From positions 62,001-126,000 of the forward strand of contig JABYQR010000017.1 in NCBI GenBank assembly GCA_022592445.1: 64,000 nt of DNA, in the 5' to 3' direction. Below the pieces are notes generated by a model, which ran no database searches, was not told the origin of the DNA, and saw nothing but the letters and a program-made list of their open reading frames with translations. The translations under genes were made by a program, and so were the position numbers. The stretch's first letter is position 1. Each line of letters opens with the position of its first letter. Positions 1 to 12,268 of this stretch are shown piece after piece. This DNA comes from Cytidiella melzeri (Eukaryota; Basidiomycota; Agaricomycetes; Polyporales; Irpicaceae).

Positions 1-161
1 TCGACTAAAAGATCGTGAATGCCCCGGTACATCACGTCCGAAATGTCGTAGATAACTGGTTGATCTGATGGTTGTAGCAATAATGGGAGCTTGTGAGAAT
101 TGAGTGACGACGGATTTGTTCTCAGCAGGAGAGCGCTGCTTAGGCCGACTCCACGCTCCTT

Positions 162-830
162 CTACAGTCCCAGGCTGTGACTTGTACTCAAAAATGTGAC
201 AGCTCCAGCGGGCCACTGGCGAGCAGAGCCCTGTCGACACGAGTCCGGCATTCCCGGGAAATCTTGAGCGGGAAGTCTGTAGGAGGGGAAGTCACGAAGC
301 GAGCCTTTGAACTCTTGCAGTGGTAGGAAGTGACAGTTCTGCAACAAGAGGGTGTCGCATTGGATAGTATGAGATGGCAGATACCTGGGAAGACCCGCAA
401 GAATGCGCGGAGTGGTATTGACCGAACAAGTCTGATCTCGACATGGGTTTCTTTGAATTTGGATATTAACCCTCCCAAATCGAAGGACGTTTGCATTGGG
501 ATTATGTAGAGCCATAATCGCTTTTCTAACTGCTGTACTAGTAGCATATGTTTGATGTATTCCGAGACCGGAACAAATCGTTGCGGTGTGCTAGGACCGT
601 CCAAGGAGGATAATCTGCGCAAGTCGTCCAAACTCCGCGGTTGGATATATTCGAATATTGTGGGACGACATGCGCGTGCCCGATAGACACAGGTGAGCAA
701 ACAAGCTCCGAAGTGCCTGATTGTGGCCCGTCGATCTTCAGCCCCAAAGTCTTGAAGCACCGGTGGACCTGAGAGCGGTCGACGTCTCGTACATAATGGA
801 GGATGTCTTGAAACAACTCGGGTGGGATGG
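162..830 (-). pseudogene. F-box-like protein, decayed
   Basis: On the minus strand the stretch begins near 828 with an F-box-like start (IPPELFQDILHYVRD) and continues with text typical of a large family of agaricomycete F-box/LRR-like proteins. Homologous text is spread over at least two overlapping frames: one is open from about 760 to 188, while the more family-like second half (SHTIQCDTLLLQNCHF, near 360) lies in another frame that ends at 162. A TAG stop lies just upstream of the F-box start, behind a plausible 5' intron (donor near 922). These breaks mark a pseudogene or a badly decayed gene. F-box proteins act as substrate adaptors of SCF ubiquitin ligases; the family assignment is from remembered resemblance, not a search. 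Confidence 0.45.
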
Positions 831-1267
831 TGGCCTAGACGATAACAGCGTCATCAACACTGATAAAACAATGTCAGATGGGATCTCGTATAGAGCTATA
901 TATGTGCTTACCTGTGACGATGGAGGGAGGTTGAGAGCCTGCCAATGGTTAGAAGGCCCTGGCGTGCCTGCCGCGGTGTTGGCCGCGCCACAAAGCCGGC
1001 GCCAATGCCAGAAATGTGAGATCTACTAATGTATTTGTTTGAAAGTGATGTTCTACTGGAGCCGACGATGCCTCAGACATCGTTATGGTTTTTGCCGCGA
1101 GCAGGTTTGCTAATAGCTGCTGTCAACGTAGTACACTGACAGCTGGTGTTAGACATGGCTGACGACTGCATTGTTTCATCATTCTCCTTTCGACGGGCCT
1201 GCGTCGAACAACGTCCACCGCCTTTCTGTTGAGTGTTCAAAGTGATTGTTCGAACCATTCGTACTTG

Positions 1268-1281
1268 AAATCAACCGTCTG
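1268..1281. repeat. Left target-site duplication of LINE
   Basis: The 14-mer AAATCAACCGTCTG occurs here and again at 1950-1963, directly flanking the LINE fragment. The first three A residues are ambiguous with the poly(A) tail of the element, so the strict duplication is 11-14 bp. Confidence 0.85.
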
Positions 1282-1949
1282 GGTAAGAGCTCTCTTGAGT
1301 AAGAAGACAGGAAAGATACCTGAGATAATGCTAGGAACCGTGGTCGGAGCGAATCTAATTACAATCAAGACGAATGAGGGGAAGGAGGCATGGGGCACGA
1401 CGCGCCTCTTCAGACTGATTGTGACAGAGTCGGCGCACCTAATCTGGAGACTGAGATGTGAACGAGTGGTAGAGCCTAGAAATATACCAAGCGAGGAACT
1501 CACGAAGGAGGAGATAATACGAAGATGGCACTACACAATGGACCGTAGACTTCAGATGGATGTAGCGCTGACCAACCCAAAGTACCCGACGCATAAGCGG
1601 CTGAAGGGAGAGGAAGTGCTGAGGACTTGGTCAGGAACGTTACAGAACGAAAGTAGCCTCCCAACGGACTGGTTGCATCATACAGGGGTTTTAGTGGGTA
1701 GGATTGATCCGGAGCGAGACCTAGATAGGGGTCGGAATTTTGACCCTGGTTAAGGTTGAGCGGTGAAGGACAATCCAGTCCCACACATCTGTCATAGATA
1801 AATGGACAGAGTGCGAAAAAGCATTTCCCCTGAGGTACCGGCAAAATTAGATATAGAGGGTGAAATTCCCTCGCACCAGCAAGGGGGATGGGGTTCGTCA
1901 TGCGAACTGCCCTCCTGAGTCCTCCTGTTACGCTCTACCAAAAAAAAAA
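1282..1949 (+). mobile_element. 5'-truncated Tad-like LINE with poly(A) tail
   Basis: The fragment encodes in one frame (to the stop at 1753) the C-terminal tail of a fungal non-LTR reverse transcriptase/RNase H protein; recognisable pieces are RLFRLIVTESAHLIWRLRCE and GTLQNESSLPTDWLHHTGVL. It is followed by about 190 bp of 3' UTR and an uninterrupted run of 13 A (1940-1952). The 5' end is cut off abruptly at the duplication, and the reading frame runs without a break into host sequence upstream, so no native start exists. Truncation at the 5' end, a poly(A) tail and direct repeats are the classic marks of target-primed reverse transcription. The copy is dead on arrival; its open frame and perfect target duplication suggest it is not very old. 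Confidence 0.85.
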
Positions 1950-1963
1950 AAATCAACCGTCTG
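1950..1963. repeat. Right target-site duplication of LINE
   Basis: Perfect copy of the 14-mer at 1268-1281, directly after the A run of the LINE. Confidence 0.85.
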
Positions 1964-2298
1964 TCAGGGCAAAACTTGCAACGGTTGTGCCAGTGGGTAA
2001 GCGCAGACATGTCCAAATTTGGACATACATTTTAAATCGCGACTTGGAATCTTGCTGTAGCGCTTCCGCAACATTGACCTCCTCTACCATCTTCCAACCA
2101 ACAGCTGTGGTAGTCTACAATACGAGGTGAACAGCACCTCTGCACTGAATACCAACTATTGCTGCGACAGTTGCGTTCAATTATCCCGCAGCTGGCTGCC
2201 ATTCTGCCACAACCTTCCGCCCATCCTACGCTTCTCAACGATACCTCTGCACACGATACCCACATATCCTAAGCTTATCATCTCCGTGTTTATTTGCT
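1964..2298. promoter_or_regulatory. Upstream region of Uds1-domain gene
   Basis: No gene is visible. The last 100 bases are pyrimidine-rich, as in many basidiomycete promoters and leaders, and run into the ATG at 2299. No clear TATA box is seen. Confidence 0.3.
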
Positions 2299-5211
2299 AT
2301 GAACGGTGTACGTCGCTTTCTTGGTGGTGGAGGAACGGGAAACAGCACCCCGGAGCCCATGACTTCCCCGCCCAGCACCGCTCCGCTGGTCATCTACGGC
2401 AAATCGTCCTGGCCACCGTCACCACCGCCCACATCACCTCCCAGAACATCCTTTGACAGTCCGCCGAAAACCACCCCCGCCTTGTCGCTACGGAGAGACA
2501 GGAAACCTCCTCTGCCGTTGAACGATGAAAGCAGCAGCTCGCATTTCCCAGCCGGTCGATCCTCGAATGGCAACTCGGCGCGAACGGGCTCTGCACTTGA
2601 ATCACCCGGAGCGGGTCCTTCTTCGCCGAAAATGCACCCATTGCCATCTCGCGTATCCCAACTCTCCCGCAAGTCCACGGGAACCGAATCGAAGCGATCC
2701 TCGCAGATGCTCAACATTCGGGATGACCTGCTCATGAGTCTGCTAGCTAGCGAGGCGATTGTTGATAGCAGAGGCTTCGAGATTCTTAGTTCGGAGGAAG
2801 TTGAGGAGTTGAAGAAGGTACGTCCTCCGGAGATGCCGCATATTTGCATATCGATACCTCGCTGCAGGAGCAACAAGTCCTATCATCCAGACTTGTAGCC
2901 ATGAACAAGAAGCTTCTACTAGAAACAAAAATTCGAGACGCAGCGCTCTCCCTCTCTAAGGCCAATGCGGCGTACAAAGCCGTCAACAAGCAGTCCTCTG
3001 AACAACTCGATGCCGCCAATCGCAAAGTGGACGCGACACAGAAGGAGTTGTGGAGAGTGACGGAACGCGCGAACGAGGTTAATCGAAAGCTGCTTGAGCA
3101 TCGTGCTGGTGTGCTCAGCCACTCCGTGGGGAGCCTAGAGAAGAAAGCGAATGGCTCAGACGAGAACACGACGTCAGGCTCGAGCACACCGAACCGAAGC
3201 TCACAGATGAGTCCGATCACTGCGTCTTCTGCTACCAGCATCCAAACGGCTTCCTCGAAGGGCCGTTTCGACGGAGCACACCTGTTTGCGGGACATGCTG
3301 ACACTGTCATACCTACTAGTCCGCGGGTACCTCAGTCTGTGGCGGACGCGGCAGTTGCGGCAGGGGTTGCTGCACTGGAGGAGAAGTTGCAAGAGCTGAC
3401 ATCGGCATTGGAGGCGGCGACTGTGAAGCAGAGGAAAACGGAGCAGGAGCTGTCACTGGTCAGGTTGGAGAAGGAGGAGATGGAGACAAGCATGGGTATG
3501 GGGCTGCAGGGTGCGCAGGATGAGATTCAGCGGTTGGAAGCAGAGAGCGCGAGGCTCGAGGGGATGGAGACTCAAGTGAAGGCGTTGGAGGAGGAGAGAG
3601 AGGTGTGGTTGAGTCAGCGGGTAGAACTTGAGGAAAAGCGGCAGGAAGTGGCAGAACTGAAGAAGAAGGTGGAAGCCTCAGATGCAGAGAGTGGTGGGAG
3701 AACCGCCTTGGAGGCTACGCTGGCAGCGGCGACGACTGCACATATCATGGAACTGCAGAAGAAGAACGAGGAAATCGAGGAACTGCGGCGCATGCGGGAA
3801 GCTGATCGTGCTCAATGGGGTCTGGAAAAGGTGACACTGATGTCTGATATGAACGAGCAAGTGACCAGACTTCAGGATGATGCTGCGTCAGGTTCTGCGA
3901 CGAGGAGCCAACTTGACGAGCATGTTAAAGCCTTGACCTCTCTTCTTCAGTCTCACGGTATTACATACGATTCTACGCAGCCTTCACCGGCAGCTGCTGT
4001 CGTTGCCCTCAGTTCACACATGGATGCCATGAAGTCACAGCTCGAGGGGCACGCTCAAGCTCAACAGGATTGGTCGTCTATGAAGGCACAGTTCGAAGCT
4101 GACATGCTTGCTACTGCAAATAAGCAGAATACAGTCGCTAGCGAAGTAGATCAGTTGCGTCGAGAACGTGACGATGCCAAAGCCGAAGTTCGCGATCTGC
4201 AAATCCGGCTCCAGGTACGCCTTACCATGCCTTCGACTCGTCTTAATACACCTAACAAACGAGCTAGGCTCACGTTGTGGCCTCTAGCGCAGCGGTGGCT
4301 GCTGCTGCTGCCTCCGGTCCACCTGTGGAGTATAAGGGCGACGTTGCCAAGCTCATTGCGCAACTACAACCCTTGTGGGCCATCCTCCCTTCTGCAGAGG
4401 CAAGAGCCAGTAAACTCGGAGTTCGCAATTTCAGAACAGGATCGCCCTCTGGAACACCCATGTCACCTAGAGGCTTGGGTGGTTCGCTGTCTGAAATGGA
4501 CGTTCGCTCGTTGAAGAACCTCTACGACCCCAAAGGCTACGCGCTTTCTGGCAACCTTGGCGGCGGAACGTTCTCGGTAGAGGCATTCGTTGAGCGCGTC
4601 CAAGCTCTCGTGACAGACGATCGAGCTCTTGTCGAACGTCTTATTCGCTTCGCACAGGCTCATGATTTGCTGAAGAAGAATGCGGAGCGTGCTCAGAAAC
4701 TTGCACAGGACAGTAACACTGCGCTAGAGACTTACCAGAAGCAGGTGAATACGCTGGAGGAGCGGAACATCGCGCTCATGAAGCAACAGGCAGAATTGTA
4801 TGTACCGGTGTCACGGCTTCAAGCGAGCCATCCTGACGTGGTTATATCTGTAGGCAGGACGAGTTACACGTGCTGCGAGAGACAGTCGATCAACTACAGG
4901 CTGAGAAACAAGAGCTTGAGACTCAAGCCGCGGCTCAGGCGGAGACGTGTGCACAGCTTACCGAAGCGAATGCTACGCTCAGTGCGAGAGCCCTGACGAT
5001 GGCCAACGAAGCAGCTTCCAACACCGATAGCGTGCGCAGGCAACTAGAAATGCAGCTTTCCGAGTGCAGGACGACTCTAGCGAAGGTCAAGGATGAACTG
5101 GAGTCGACGCAAATGTCACAGCAAACGCAGCAGATGGCGTTACTTGAGGAATTGAACTCTGTGCAGAACGAAAACACGACTCTTCGCAATCAACTCAGGG
5201 GGAAGAAGTGA
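2299..5211 (+). CDS. Uds1-domain coiled-coil protein
   Basis: Four exons (2299-2817, 2868-4214, 4268-4797, 4854-5211) give 917 codons; the introns are 50, 53 and 56 nt. Residues 1-135 are Ser/Pro-rich and probably disordered. Residues about 138-210 match the 'up-regulated during septation' domain (Pfam Uds1), seen in LLASEAIVDSRGFEILSSEE followed by an ELKK heptad region and the NKKLLLETKIRDAALSLSKA segment; exon 1 ends inside this domain. The rest is long Glu/Gln/Arg-rich coiled coil, broken by a Gly/Pro linker near residue 650. Fission yeast Uds1 is induced during septation; the role here is unknown but a cytoskeletal or septum scaffold is plausible. The ATG at 2299 is the first in-frame Met after the pyrimidine-rich leader. 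Same strand as Mdm34, 394 bp upstream of it. Confidence 0.8.
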
Positions 5212-5605
5212 TGTGCGTTTTGTGCCGTTGTTCCTTGACGAAATTCACGTCGCTCGTTGATGATATTTTATCTCACTCTTGGGGGACTTCGCTGGTTGTA
5301 TCTATACGTTAACATGATCTGCTATTCCATCTACGCGCACCATTTGTATTATTCACCTCAATGATTTACTCTGCATTATTCTACTGCATTCAGTGATCCA
5401 CGGCTGCGGTGCAAGATTGTCGTTGTCTGGAACGAGTGTTGTTGCCGGTGGTATTCGCAAGCGCGTAGCGGCTGCAGCCTTGAGGAGACCGAGTTTTTCC
5501 TGTGGTTGAAGTCCATGACTAGTATACCTCTCGCCATCTCTCTCACCTCTTCCTCCATTCTTGTCGTCCCCGGATGAAGACCCTGCACCGTTCGACACAC
5601 AGCAG
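5212..5605. promoter_or_regulatory. Gap between Uds1 gene and MDM34
   Basis: It holds the 3' end of the upstream gene and the MDM34 promoter. Bases 5525-5570 are strongly C/T-rich, the typical leader composition in front of highly expressed fungal genes. No other gene is seen. Confidence 0.3.
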
Positions 5606-7806
5606 ATGTCATTCACATTCAAATGGCCCCGCTTTTCAAACCAGTTTCACGCCGATGCCATTCAGATGCTCGACGCCGCCCTTAACAAGGGCAACAAACC
5701 CCCCGTCATAGCAGACAAGATTGAGGTCGTAGAACTCGAGATGGGCACGCAGCCTCCTGAGCTCGAGATCAGGGATATCGGAGAGTTGACCATGGACCAG
5801 TTTCGAGGCATATTTCGGTTGACGTACGAGGGAGATGCGCACATCGTTCTCCGTACCAAGGTTCAGGTGTGCTTCAGACCACACAAAGTGTCTTGGTACT
5901 ATTAGTCCCTAATACTTTCTAGGCCAACCCACTGAACCACAAACAACCCGACATACACATGATGGCTGGTTCTCGGGGCATGCTAGCTGCAAAACACCCG
6001 CTCGTGGTACCTATGCTCCTCCGCCTGTCGCACTTCAAGCTAAACTCCTACGTCGTTCTTGTCGTGTCAAAGTCGAAAGGGATCACTCTCGTCTTCAAGA
6101 CAGACCCTCTCCAGAACGTCGACATCAACAGCACATTCGACTCTATCGCCGTTATTCAGAAATTTATCCAGCGAGAGATTGAAGGCCAGCTTCGGCAGAT
6201 GTTCAAGGAGGATCTTCCTGGGATCATACATCGTTTGAGCCAACGGTGGGTCAAGACCAAGGTTGAAGCTCCTTACCTCAACAGGCGACCTCCACCCGCA
6301 ATGCTACATTCGCGAAGCTTTGCTGCGTCCGATTCTGGCGTAGCTACACATGGCGTAGGTCCCCGGATGGCGGGCCTCGGTTTGTACCCAGGCATGAGTC
6401 CCTCTGCCCCCTTGCAACCCGTCAGAGGCCGTTCGCGGTCCAACAGTGGTTTCTCCTCAATCAGTACGGGGCGCAAACCCGCTCCTTTCCAGTCGATGCC
6501 ATCCTCCCCTCCACTTACCAATGACGAGCACGCGTTCTCGGAGGACGAACACTATGATCCTACTTATGGCCTTCGACCGGAAGGTCTCCCGAAGAAGAGT
6601 GTCTTTGGCGCGTTCCGCACATTGTTTGTGCCAAACAAGGGCCTTGCAGATCTGACGGAAGAGAGAAGTGACCTGGACGAACTGGACGAGGACGATAGCC
6701 GGTCATTCGACGCTGCGAATTGGGAGGATCTCATATCAGACGCATCATTTACAATGCCTTCAGTGTCGGAAGCAGGAAACGTGGACGTGCATGAGTACGA
6801 AACTGTTCCTGCAGTAGGAGGCGGCATTATTACACGGCCGAGAGTCATACACTCTCACTCTCAAATATTACCTTCTTCGAGTCAACCGGTTTCTCGCGAA
6901 CCGTCAACGGCGCCCACAAGACCGCAGTCCATCTCTCGTACTCAAAGTGGTCTCTCCCTCTCAGACTTCACACCCCATCGTCCTGGCTTTCCCCGTGCTT
7001 TCTCTGCTATACCCATTGGAGACAGACCGCGTTCTTGGAGTGGTCTGTACAATCCATACTTTGCAGGCGCAACGCCAATGTGGGATGGGTCATTACATGA
7101 TCAGCCACCTTTACACCAACAAAACTATGACGCTGAGTATCCCATCTCACCCTACCAGCCTCTTATGCCGTCTTCTCCTCAACTACGAGAACCAATCCCT
7201 CGTCGCATGGGCAGCCCCTCCAGCATGCGTACGCGCCACTCGGTCTCAACTGATGCAACCCACTCCGTTCCGACGCCCCCAGGACCTTCGACAGACGAAG
7301 AGGAAGGCATACACATCACCAGAGCTCGTCGAGCTTCTATTTCCTCCCTGAATTCTTTTGACAGATTTGGGTCACCGCCAGATCCACATTCGCTTGCTGA
7401 TCACGAGTCCAAGATCGTGCTCAAACCTTCCCTCAATTCAGTCTCGAGGCTTTCCACACTCAGTCACTCCAACCATACACTTTCGCCGTACGTGAGAACA
7501 CTAGAGCATTTCACGGTTCGTAGCGTGCCTCCACAAGACACCTCTTCAGGATCTGGCCACACCGGCGAACGACATCCCCTGAAGGCGAAGCGGAAGCGTA
7601 CGTTCTACCTAGGTGGCAAGCCGGGTACCAAAACCCAAGGCGATAGTTCAACGGGACCCTCGCAGCCTGTGTCTCCTGTCCCTGGGATGTCAGAGTTTGA
7701 CAGTTCAGACATGGACAGATATTTCCGCTCGCAGGACGACACCGTCTCAGAGTATCCTGGTATCCTTCCATCACATCTTCGCCGGAGGGCACGCCAGCAA
7801 CGTTGA
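5606..7806 (+). CDS. MDM34: Mitochondrial distribution and morphology protein 34 (ERMES subunit)
   Basis: Two exons (5606-5866 and 5923-7806, 56-nt intron, phase 0) encode 714 residues. The N terminus MSFTFKWPRFS and the following segments (ADKIEVVELEMGTQPPELEI, LRLSHFKLNSYVVLVVSKSK, the DPLQNVDINSTFDS stretch) are the conserved SMP domain of Mdm34, residues 1 to about 210. The remaining 500 residues are Ser/Pro-rich and disordered, with acidic patches near residues 340-360; yeast Mdm34 is clearly shorter. Mdm34 sits in the outer mitochondrial membrane and, with Mdm10, Mdm12 and Mmm1, forms the ER-mitochondria encounter structure that carries lipids between the two organelles. The ATG at 5606 is chosen because the family starts with MSF; the upstream in-frame codon is only a TTG. 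It converges with the virilizer gene. Confidence 0.93.
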
Positions 7807-8262
7807 TTGTACCGTTATAGCCATGGAAACTCGACATGATTACATATACATCCATGCTAACAAAACAAGCCACTTTCCATACAGTTAGCGCTACAGACGA
7901 TTACTTTACTTGATTCCTTGTCGTACACATTCATCGCTTCTACTTCCTCCCTTCGCGCGTATCCTGTATCCATACATCTTACTTTCCCACCGTCACGTAA
8001 TTGTACACTTACCTAGAGGCTACAGCAGCTTGAAAACGGGTGACAATGAGGCATGTGCGCCTGCGGCGAACGATATCGTGCTTGGTCCCGCTGCAGCGAG
8101 TGGTATCGGCACCGACATCGGCAGGGGAAGTAGCGTCGGCGAGGACGCGGCGTTTTCGAAATCCTATGTTCCGGTTCACACGCAGACAAGGAAGAGGGAG
8201 AAAGAAAAGAAGTGAGCACGAGTGTCTCAAAAGGGCACAGAAAGCTAAATCAAGCATTAGAT
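7807..8262. other. Convergent 3' region between MDM34 and virilizer gene
   Basis: Shared terminator region of two convergent genes. Only short ORFs without recognisable features are present; nothing else is seen. Confidence 0.3.
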
Positions 8263-11200
8263 TCAAATCAGACTACCTACATCTACATGCATGCTTGGGA
8301 GCCTGCTTGTGTTCTGCCGCGAGGACGGAGTCTGACGAAGCTGGCGGAAATCGTTGTTCGAATACGTTTTTGTCAGCCCTGTTGCAGCCGGAGAACGGAT
8401 GACAGCAGTGGGAGGAGAAATCGTCACGGTGCTGAGCGCGTCCTGATTCAACACTCGCTTCGGTGGCGTGAATGGTGTAGGTGTTGGGCCACGCAAGAGG
8501 TCCTCCAAATCTTGCACGCTGAGCTCTAGATGTTCAGGGAGCATGATCGGCGATCGAGCTACCCCTTCTTGAGCGGGGAACTTGAGGCGAGTCTGTAAGG
8601 AATTCAAGGAAGATTGCCTGGCTACTGGAAGGATGGGCCGAAACTTGTCGCACAAAGAGGTGAACGTGGCGGAGCTGATGCCTTGTATGGTTGTCGCGGC
8701 GGGGTCATCGGTACCGTCTAGCCACTCCAGCAATCCTAGCAAAGCGTCCGGCAAATCACCTCCAATCAAGCGTGGGGTGGTGCTCAATAGATACAGAAGA
8801 GCGCTGACTTCGTAAGCCACGTTCTGCGCCTTCACCAAGTAAGATGGAAGGGTGAGAAGGATAGTGTGAGCTAGGCGCATCGAGGAGACTATGCCCGAAC
8901 TCGTGACATCTCCAAACTGACAAATCCTGAGGAGGGTAAGAGCGATGGGAAGTTTGACCTCATCAACGAGCTTGGTAGGCTCTGCTGTGAATATGTGCAC
9001 GATCCTCGATATAGGCGATGATAGCACATTCAGGCCGCCGAGCTTTTCGAGGCACAATGCGAGTATGTGAGCAGCGTCTGGGTCTGTTACAAGTACGTTG
9101 GTGCACCATTCAGAGACTAAAGAGGCACTGGACATGAGGTCAAGGAGGAATCGGATGGAGAGCGAGACTTGATGTTGGCGAATTAGCTGATACTGCAAGG
9201 AGGCGCTGGGATCTTCCAAACCCCTCAGAGTCTGGAACAAGTCCTTCAATTCCTGCTGCAGCAACCAATCACCGATACCGATGACATCGCAGTCAAGGCC
9301 AACCAAGCGACGAACAAGATGTGCCTTGTTCTCGATGTCGAGAACAGAGCAGAAAGCCCAAAGCTCTTGTAAGACGTTGGGGAGCACACGTTGCGTCCAC
9401 TGACTGGGCAAAGCATCGTCGTCTGGCATAGGTAGGAGGTAATCGACGAGACAGAAGACTTGCAGAAGGTGATGGGCAGGATCTCGTTCGCCGCACTCAA
9501 ACCCATGAGCGAGAAGTGTTCGTAGAATTATTTCTGCATTTAGCGGACCGCCCGTAGCTTGACCGGGAGCCAAGGCCAAAGAACGAACAAGATCGATGCA
9601 TGACTGCCTTGACTGTTGAGCGGCCATGCACGTCGGGCTGGTCTGCGCGTATAAGAGGTCGATGAGGTCCGTGGAGGCGAACAAATCGGAGGCGCTCGCA
9701 ACGATGAGTCGAATAGTGCGCCCGGGGAGTGGGTAGTGCGGTACAAGGCGGAGCAGGATGGCAACGGTTTGGTCAGAAGCCCTAAAGAGCTGGGGTGTCA
9801 GCTCCTGTGGTAGTTGTACATTCGGCTTCACGGTGAAAAGCTTGCAGATTTCTTCGTTCAGTTCAATATAAACATCCGTGAGACAGGTCTGTAGGCTGCA
9901 ATTTCCCTTTTCCCAGAATTCCTGGAGGACAACTTGCTCAACTTGCTCATCTAGTTCTTGGCTGAGAATAGCCAACGCTACTCGAAGAGCACGAATGCTT
10001 CGGTGGCTAGGTGGTTGCTCCAAAGGCTGCACAAGATAGTCCACTGCGCCGCTCAAGCCATCTTCCACGATTTCAGCCGACTCTTGCATCGAAAGACGTT
10101 CCTCCTGTGTAATAAAGCAGTGTGGAGGCTGAAGAGCTAGAATACTCTTCGTCAGCTCCGGATGGAGAATAGCATGAGGGTCCTTAGCGAGGTTGAAAAT
10201 GATGTGTTCAGCGTCAATTCCTGACTTAGTCGGCAAGTCGTTGTCAAGCATGCATTCCAGTCTGAAGATCATCTGCCGGGAAAGAAGCAAATGACCCAGG
10301 ATCTAAGCTACTCGGTCAGCTAGCTGTCTCAAAAATTGAACTTGTGCACCGACTTCGCAATACCCGTCCACACCTTGCCAGAGACGGATAATTCCCAGTG
10401 CGCGCTCCCGACAAAGCTGGTGGGGCAAGCTGTCTGCCCATGCATATACAGCGAGGACGGACGACACGCCAATCACTGCCCGCAGAAATGCAATGAACTC
10501 TTCATGAGATGCTGCCACCTTACTCGTCTTGAACAGAGGTAAAGGATATTGAGAAGGCACTGACAGCGGTGGATTTTCGTTGAGTTTGTCCAAAATGTCT
10601 TGGTGGGTGGTCATACTAGCAAGCCAGATGCCGAAAGAGCGCTCTCGAGAGGCGATGTCTTTGATTGTGAGCGCGGCTGCGGAAAACGCCCCTTGGGTGT
10701 TCAAGATAGCATCCTCAAGCGCTAGCATACCCTCCAGACGTGCCAGTAACCGGCGGGCTAGAGACTGCAGGTGCCGATCATTGCTGGCGCTTCTGGTTAT
10801 GGAGGTGAGCAGGTCCAGAAACCACTGTACGTTGAAAGCCTTCGCGATATCGATGTTGGAAGTTGAATCGAGTATCCTCTCCATAGTATCCTCGTCGAGA
10901 CTACGAGCGTCGAAAACACTTGCTAGGTCCACACTATCCTGATATTTCCTAGAAGTCAGTTCGGAATGAAAACACCGATTTTTGCAGCTCACAAGAAGGG
11001 CCCGCGACAGTTCTGCATGCTGACATGCCACATGGCTCAATAGCTTGGAAAAGTTGTAAGCTGTATTATCATCCTAAAAGGTATGCACAGTTATTTTGGA
11101 GCACTTCATCGGGGTTGTTACACTTCCCACGCACGTACCTTTGATCCTATCGCTTGCGCCACCTTGCGGGAGAAACTCTGGAAGGCAGCGTTTGCAGTGT

Positions 11201-11998
11201 TGTCTGCGACAGGGCGCAGAGTCACCGCGGCCGCTTGCTCAATGTCTGAATCCTCAGAATAGTCTTCCAAGTCCGAGTACAGGTAAGGAAAGTCTGGTGC
11301 GTCCCAATCGTCGTTCGACGGCTTCAGGCAGAACATCAAACGTATTATGAGCGGCAGAGGAGGCGCTTCGGGTATTAGTTGCAGTAGTTGATACGCCAGC
11401 TTGGTCGGGTCGTAGAAAGTACTAGGGTCCAGCGAGGTATGGAGGGGTACCGGGTCGGTGGAGGGTATGTGTCGTGGCCCATAATTTGCAGGTGCTGGAG
11501 GTATTTCAGACGATACCTCGCCATAAATAGCCATAGAAACGCTTTCGAATGACCCTTTGACTACCATGAGACGGGTCGCAGTCTCGTGGGGCATGAATGT
11601 TAGAATATGTGAGGATAAACAAGAGCCCTCTCACTCACCTCAAAACTCATGTGAACAGGGAAGTCCATTCGTCCGCCGGCATATGCGATGACCGTCGGAA
11701 CGAGCACATTGGACGGCTTCGCTCTTTCCTTGACATTCGCTTGAGGTACAGGATGTGCATTGAAGTACAATTCAAGGAAGAATGCTTCTGGTTCAGTGCG
11801 GCTATACAGCACATTATCACCAGAACGAACGATCACAGCCTGAGTAAACACGCACCTGACTATCTCTGGACTCTTCGCAAATGGCTGATAGTCCGTAGGG
11901 AATATTGAGATTGATTGTATGCGTACTGGGGAGGTGAATCGTAGTGCCGCCAATTGTGAAGGTCCGCTAGGCTCGAGAGTGCACCACTGAAGGAGCAT
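8263..11998 (-). CDS. Virilizer-like subunit of the m6A mRNA methyltransferase complex
   Basis: Four exons (11998-11639, 11582-11139, 11073-10312, 10272-8263) give 1191 residues. The first 150 residues match the virilizer N-terminal domain: ALRFTSPVRIQSISIFPTDY, then FFLELYFNAHPVP, and VVKGSFESVSMAIYGEV, which parallels the LTLAIYGSV end of this domain in human VIRMA. An acidic stretch (YSDLEDYSEDSDIEQ) follows, and the remaining 900 residues are helical, repeat-like and otherwise featureless, as in VIRMA. Virilizer is a scaffold of the nuclear m6A writer complex around METTL3/METTL14 and WTAP; fungal versions are poorly studied. Start: the ATG at 11998 is preferred because the conserved domain follows directly; an in-frame ATG lies at 12049. 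The last intron is only 39 nt with an in-frame stop and is the least certain part of the model. Divergent from ORMDL. Confidence 0.78.
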
Positions 11999-12268
11999 GC
12001 TTTCCTCCTGGTAGGCTATCGCCAACAGAAAGGCGGTCGCGATCTTCAAGATGCAGAGCGGTTGAGGTTCATATGCCTTCTTTTCGTCGTCGAAAGTGAG
12101 CCACCGTTGTAAGTTATGAGAGGGTAGAACCTGACCGTGCCATATACTTTAGCGTCTTGTCCACGTGTCATGTGCGCCAAAGGTGGGCTCATTCACCTTC
12201 GGCCAGCATCTCATCAGACGTTCCTCTCTCTTACTTTCATCGTCTCTGCCCATTGCTTTACATCGATC
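11999..12268. promoter_or_regulatory. Divergent promoter of virilizer-like gene and ORMDL
   Basis: 270 bp separate the two start codons, which point away from each other, so both genes must share this promoter region. No convincing TATA box is seen. Confidence 0.5.

Noticed and set aside
721..1029. Plus-strand ORF of 102 codons
   Set aside because: It is antisense to F-box-like text and shows no protein-like features; the minus strand explains the region better.
10949..10992. GT-AG candidate intron of 44 nt in exon 3 of the virilizer gene, with a CTGAC branch-like site
   Set aside because: Removing it shifts the frame and meets a stop five codons later, whereas reading through keeps a long open frame.
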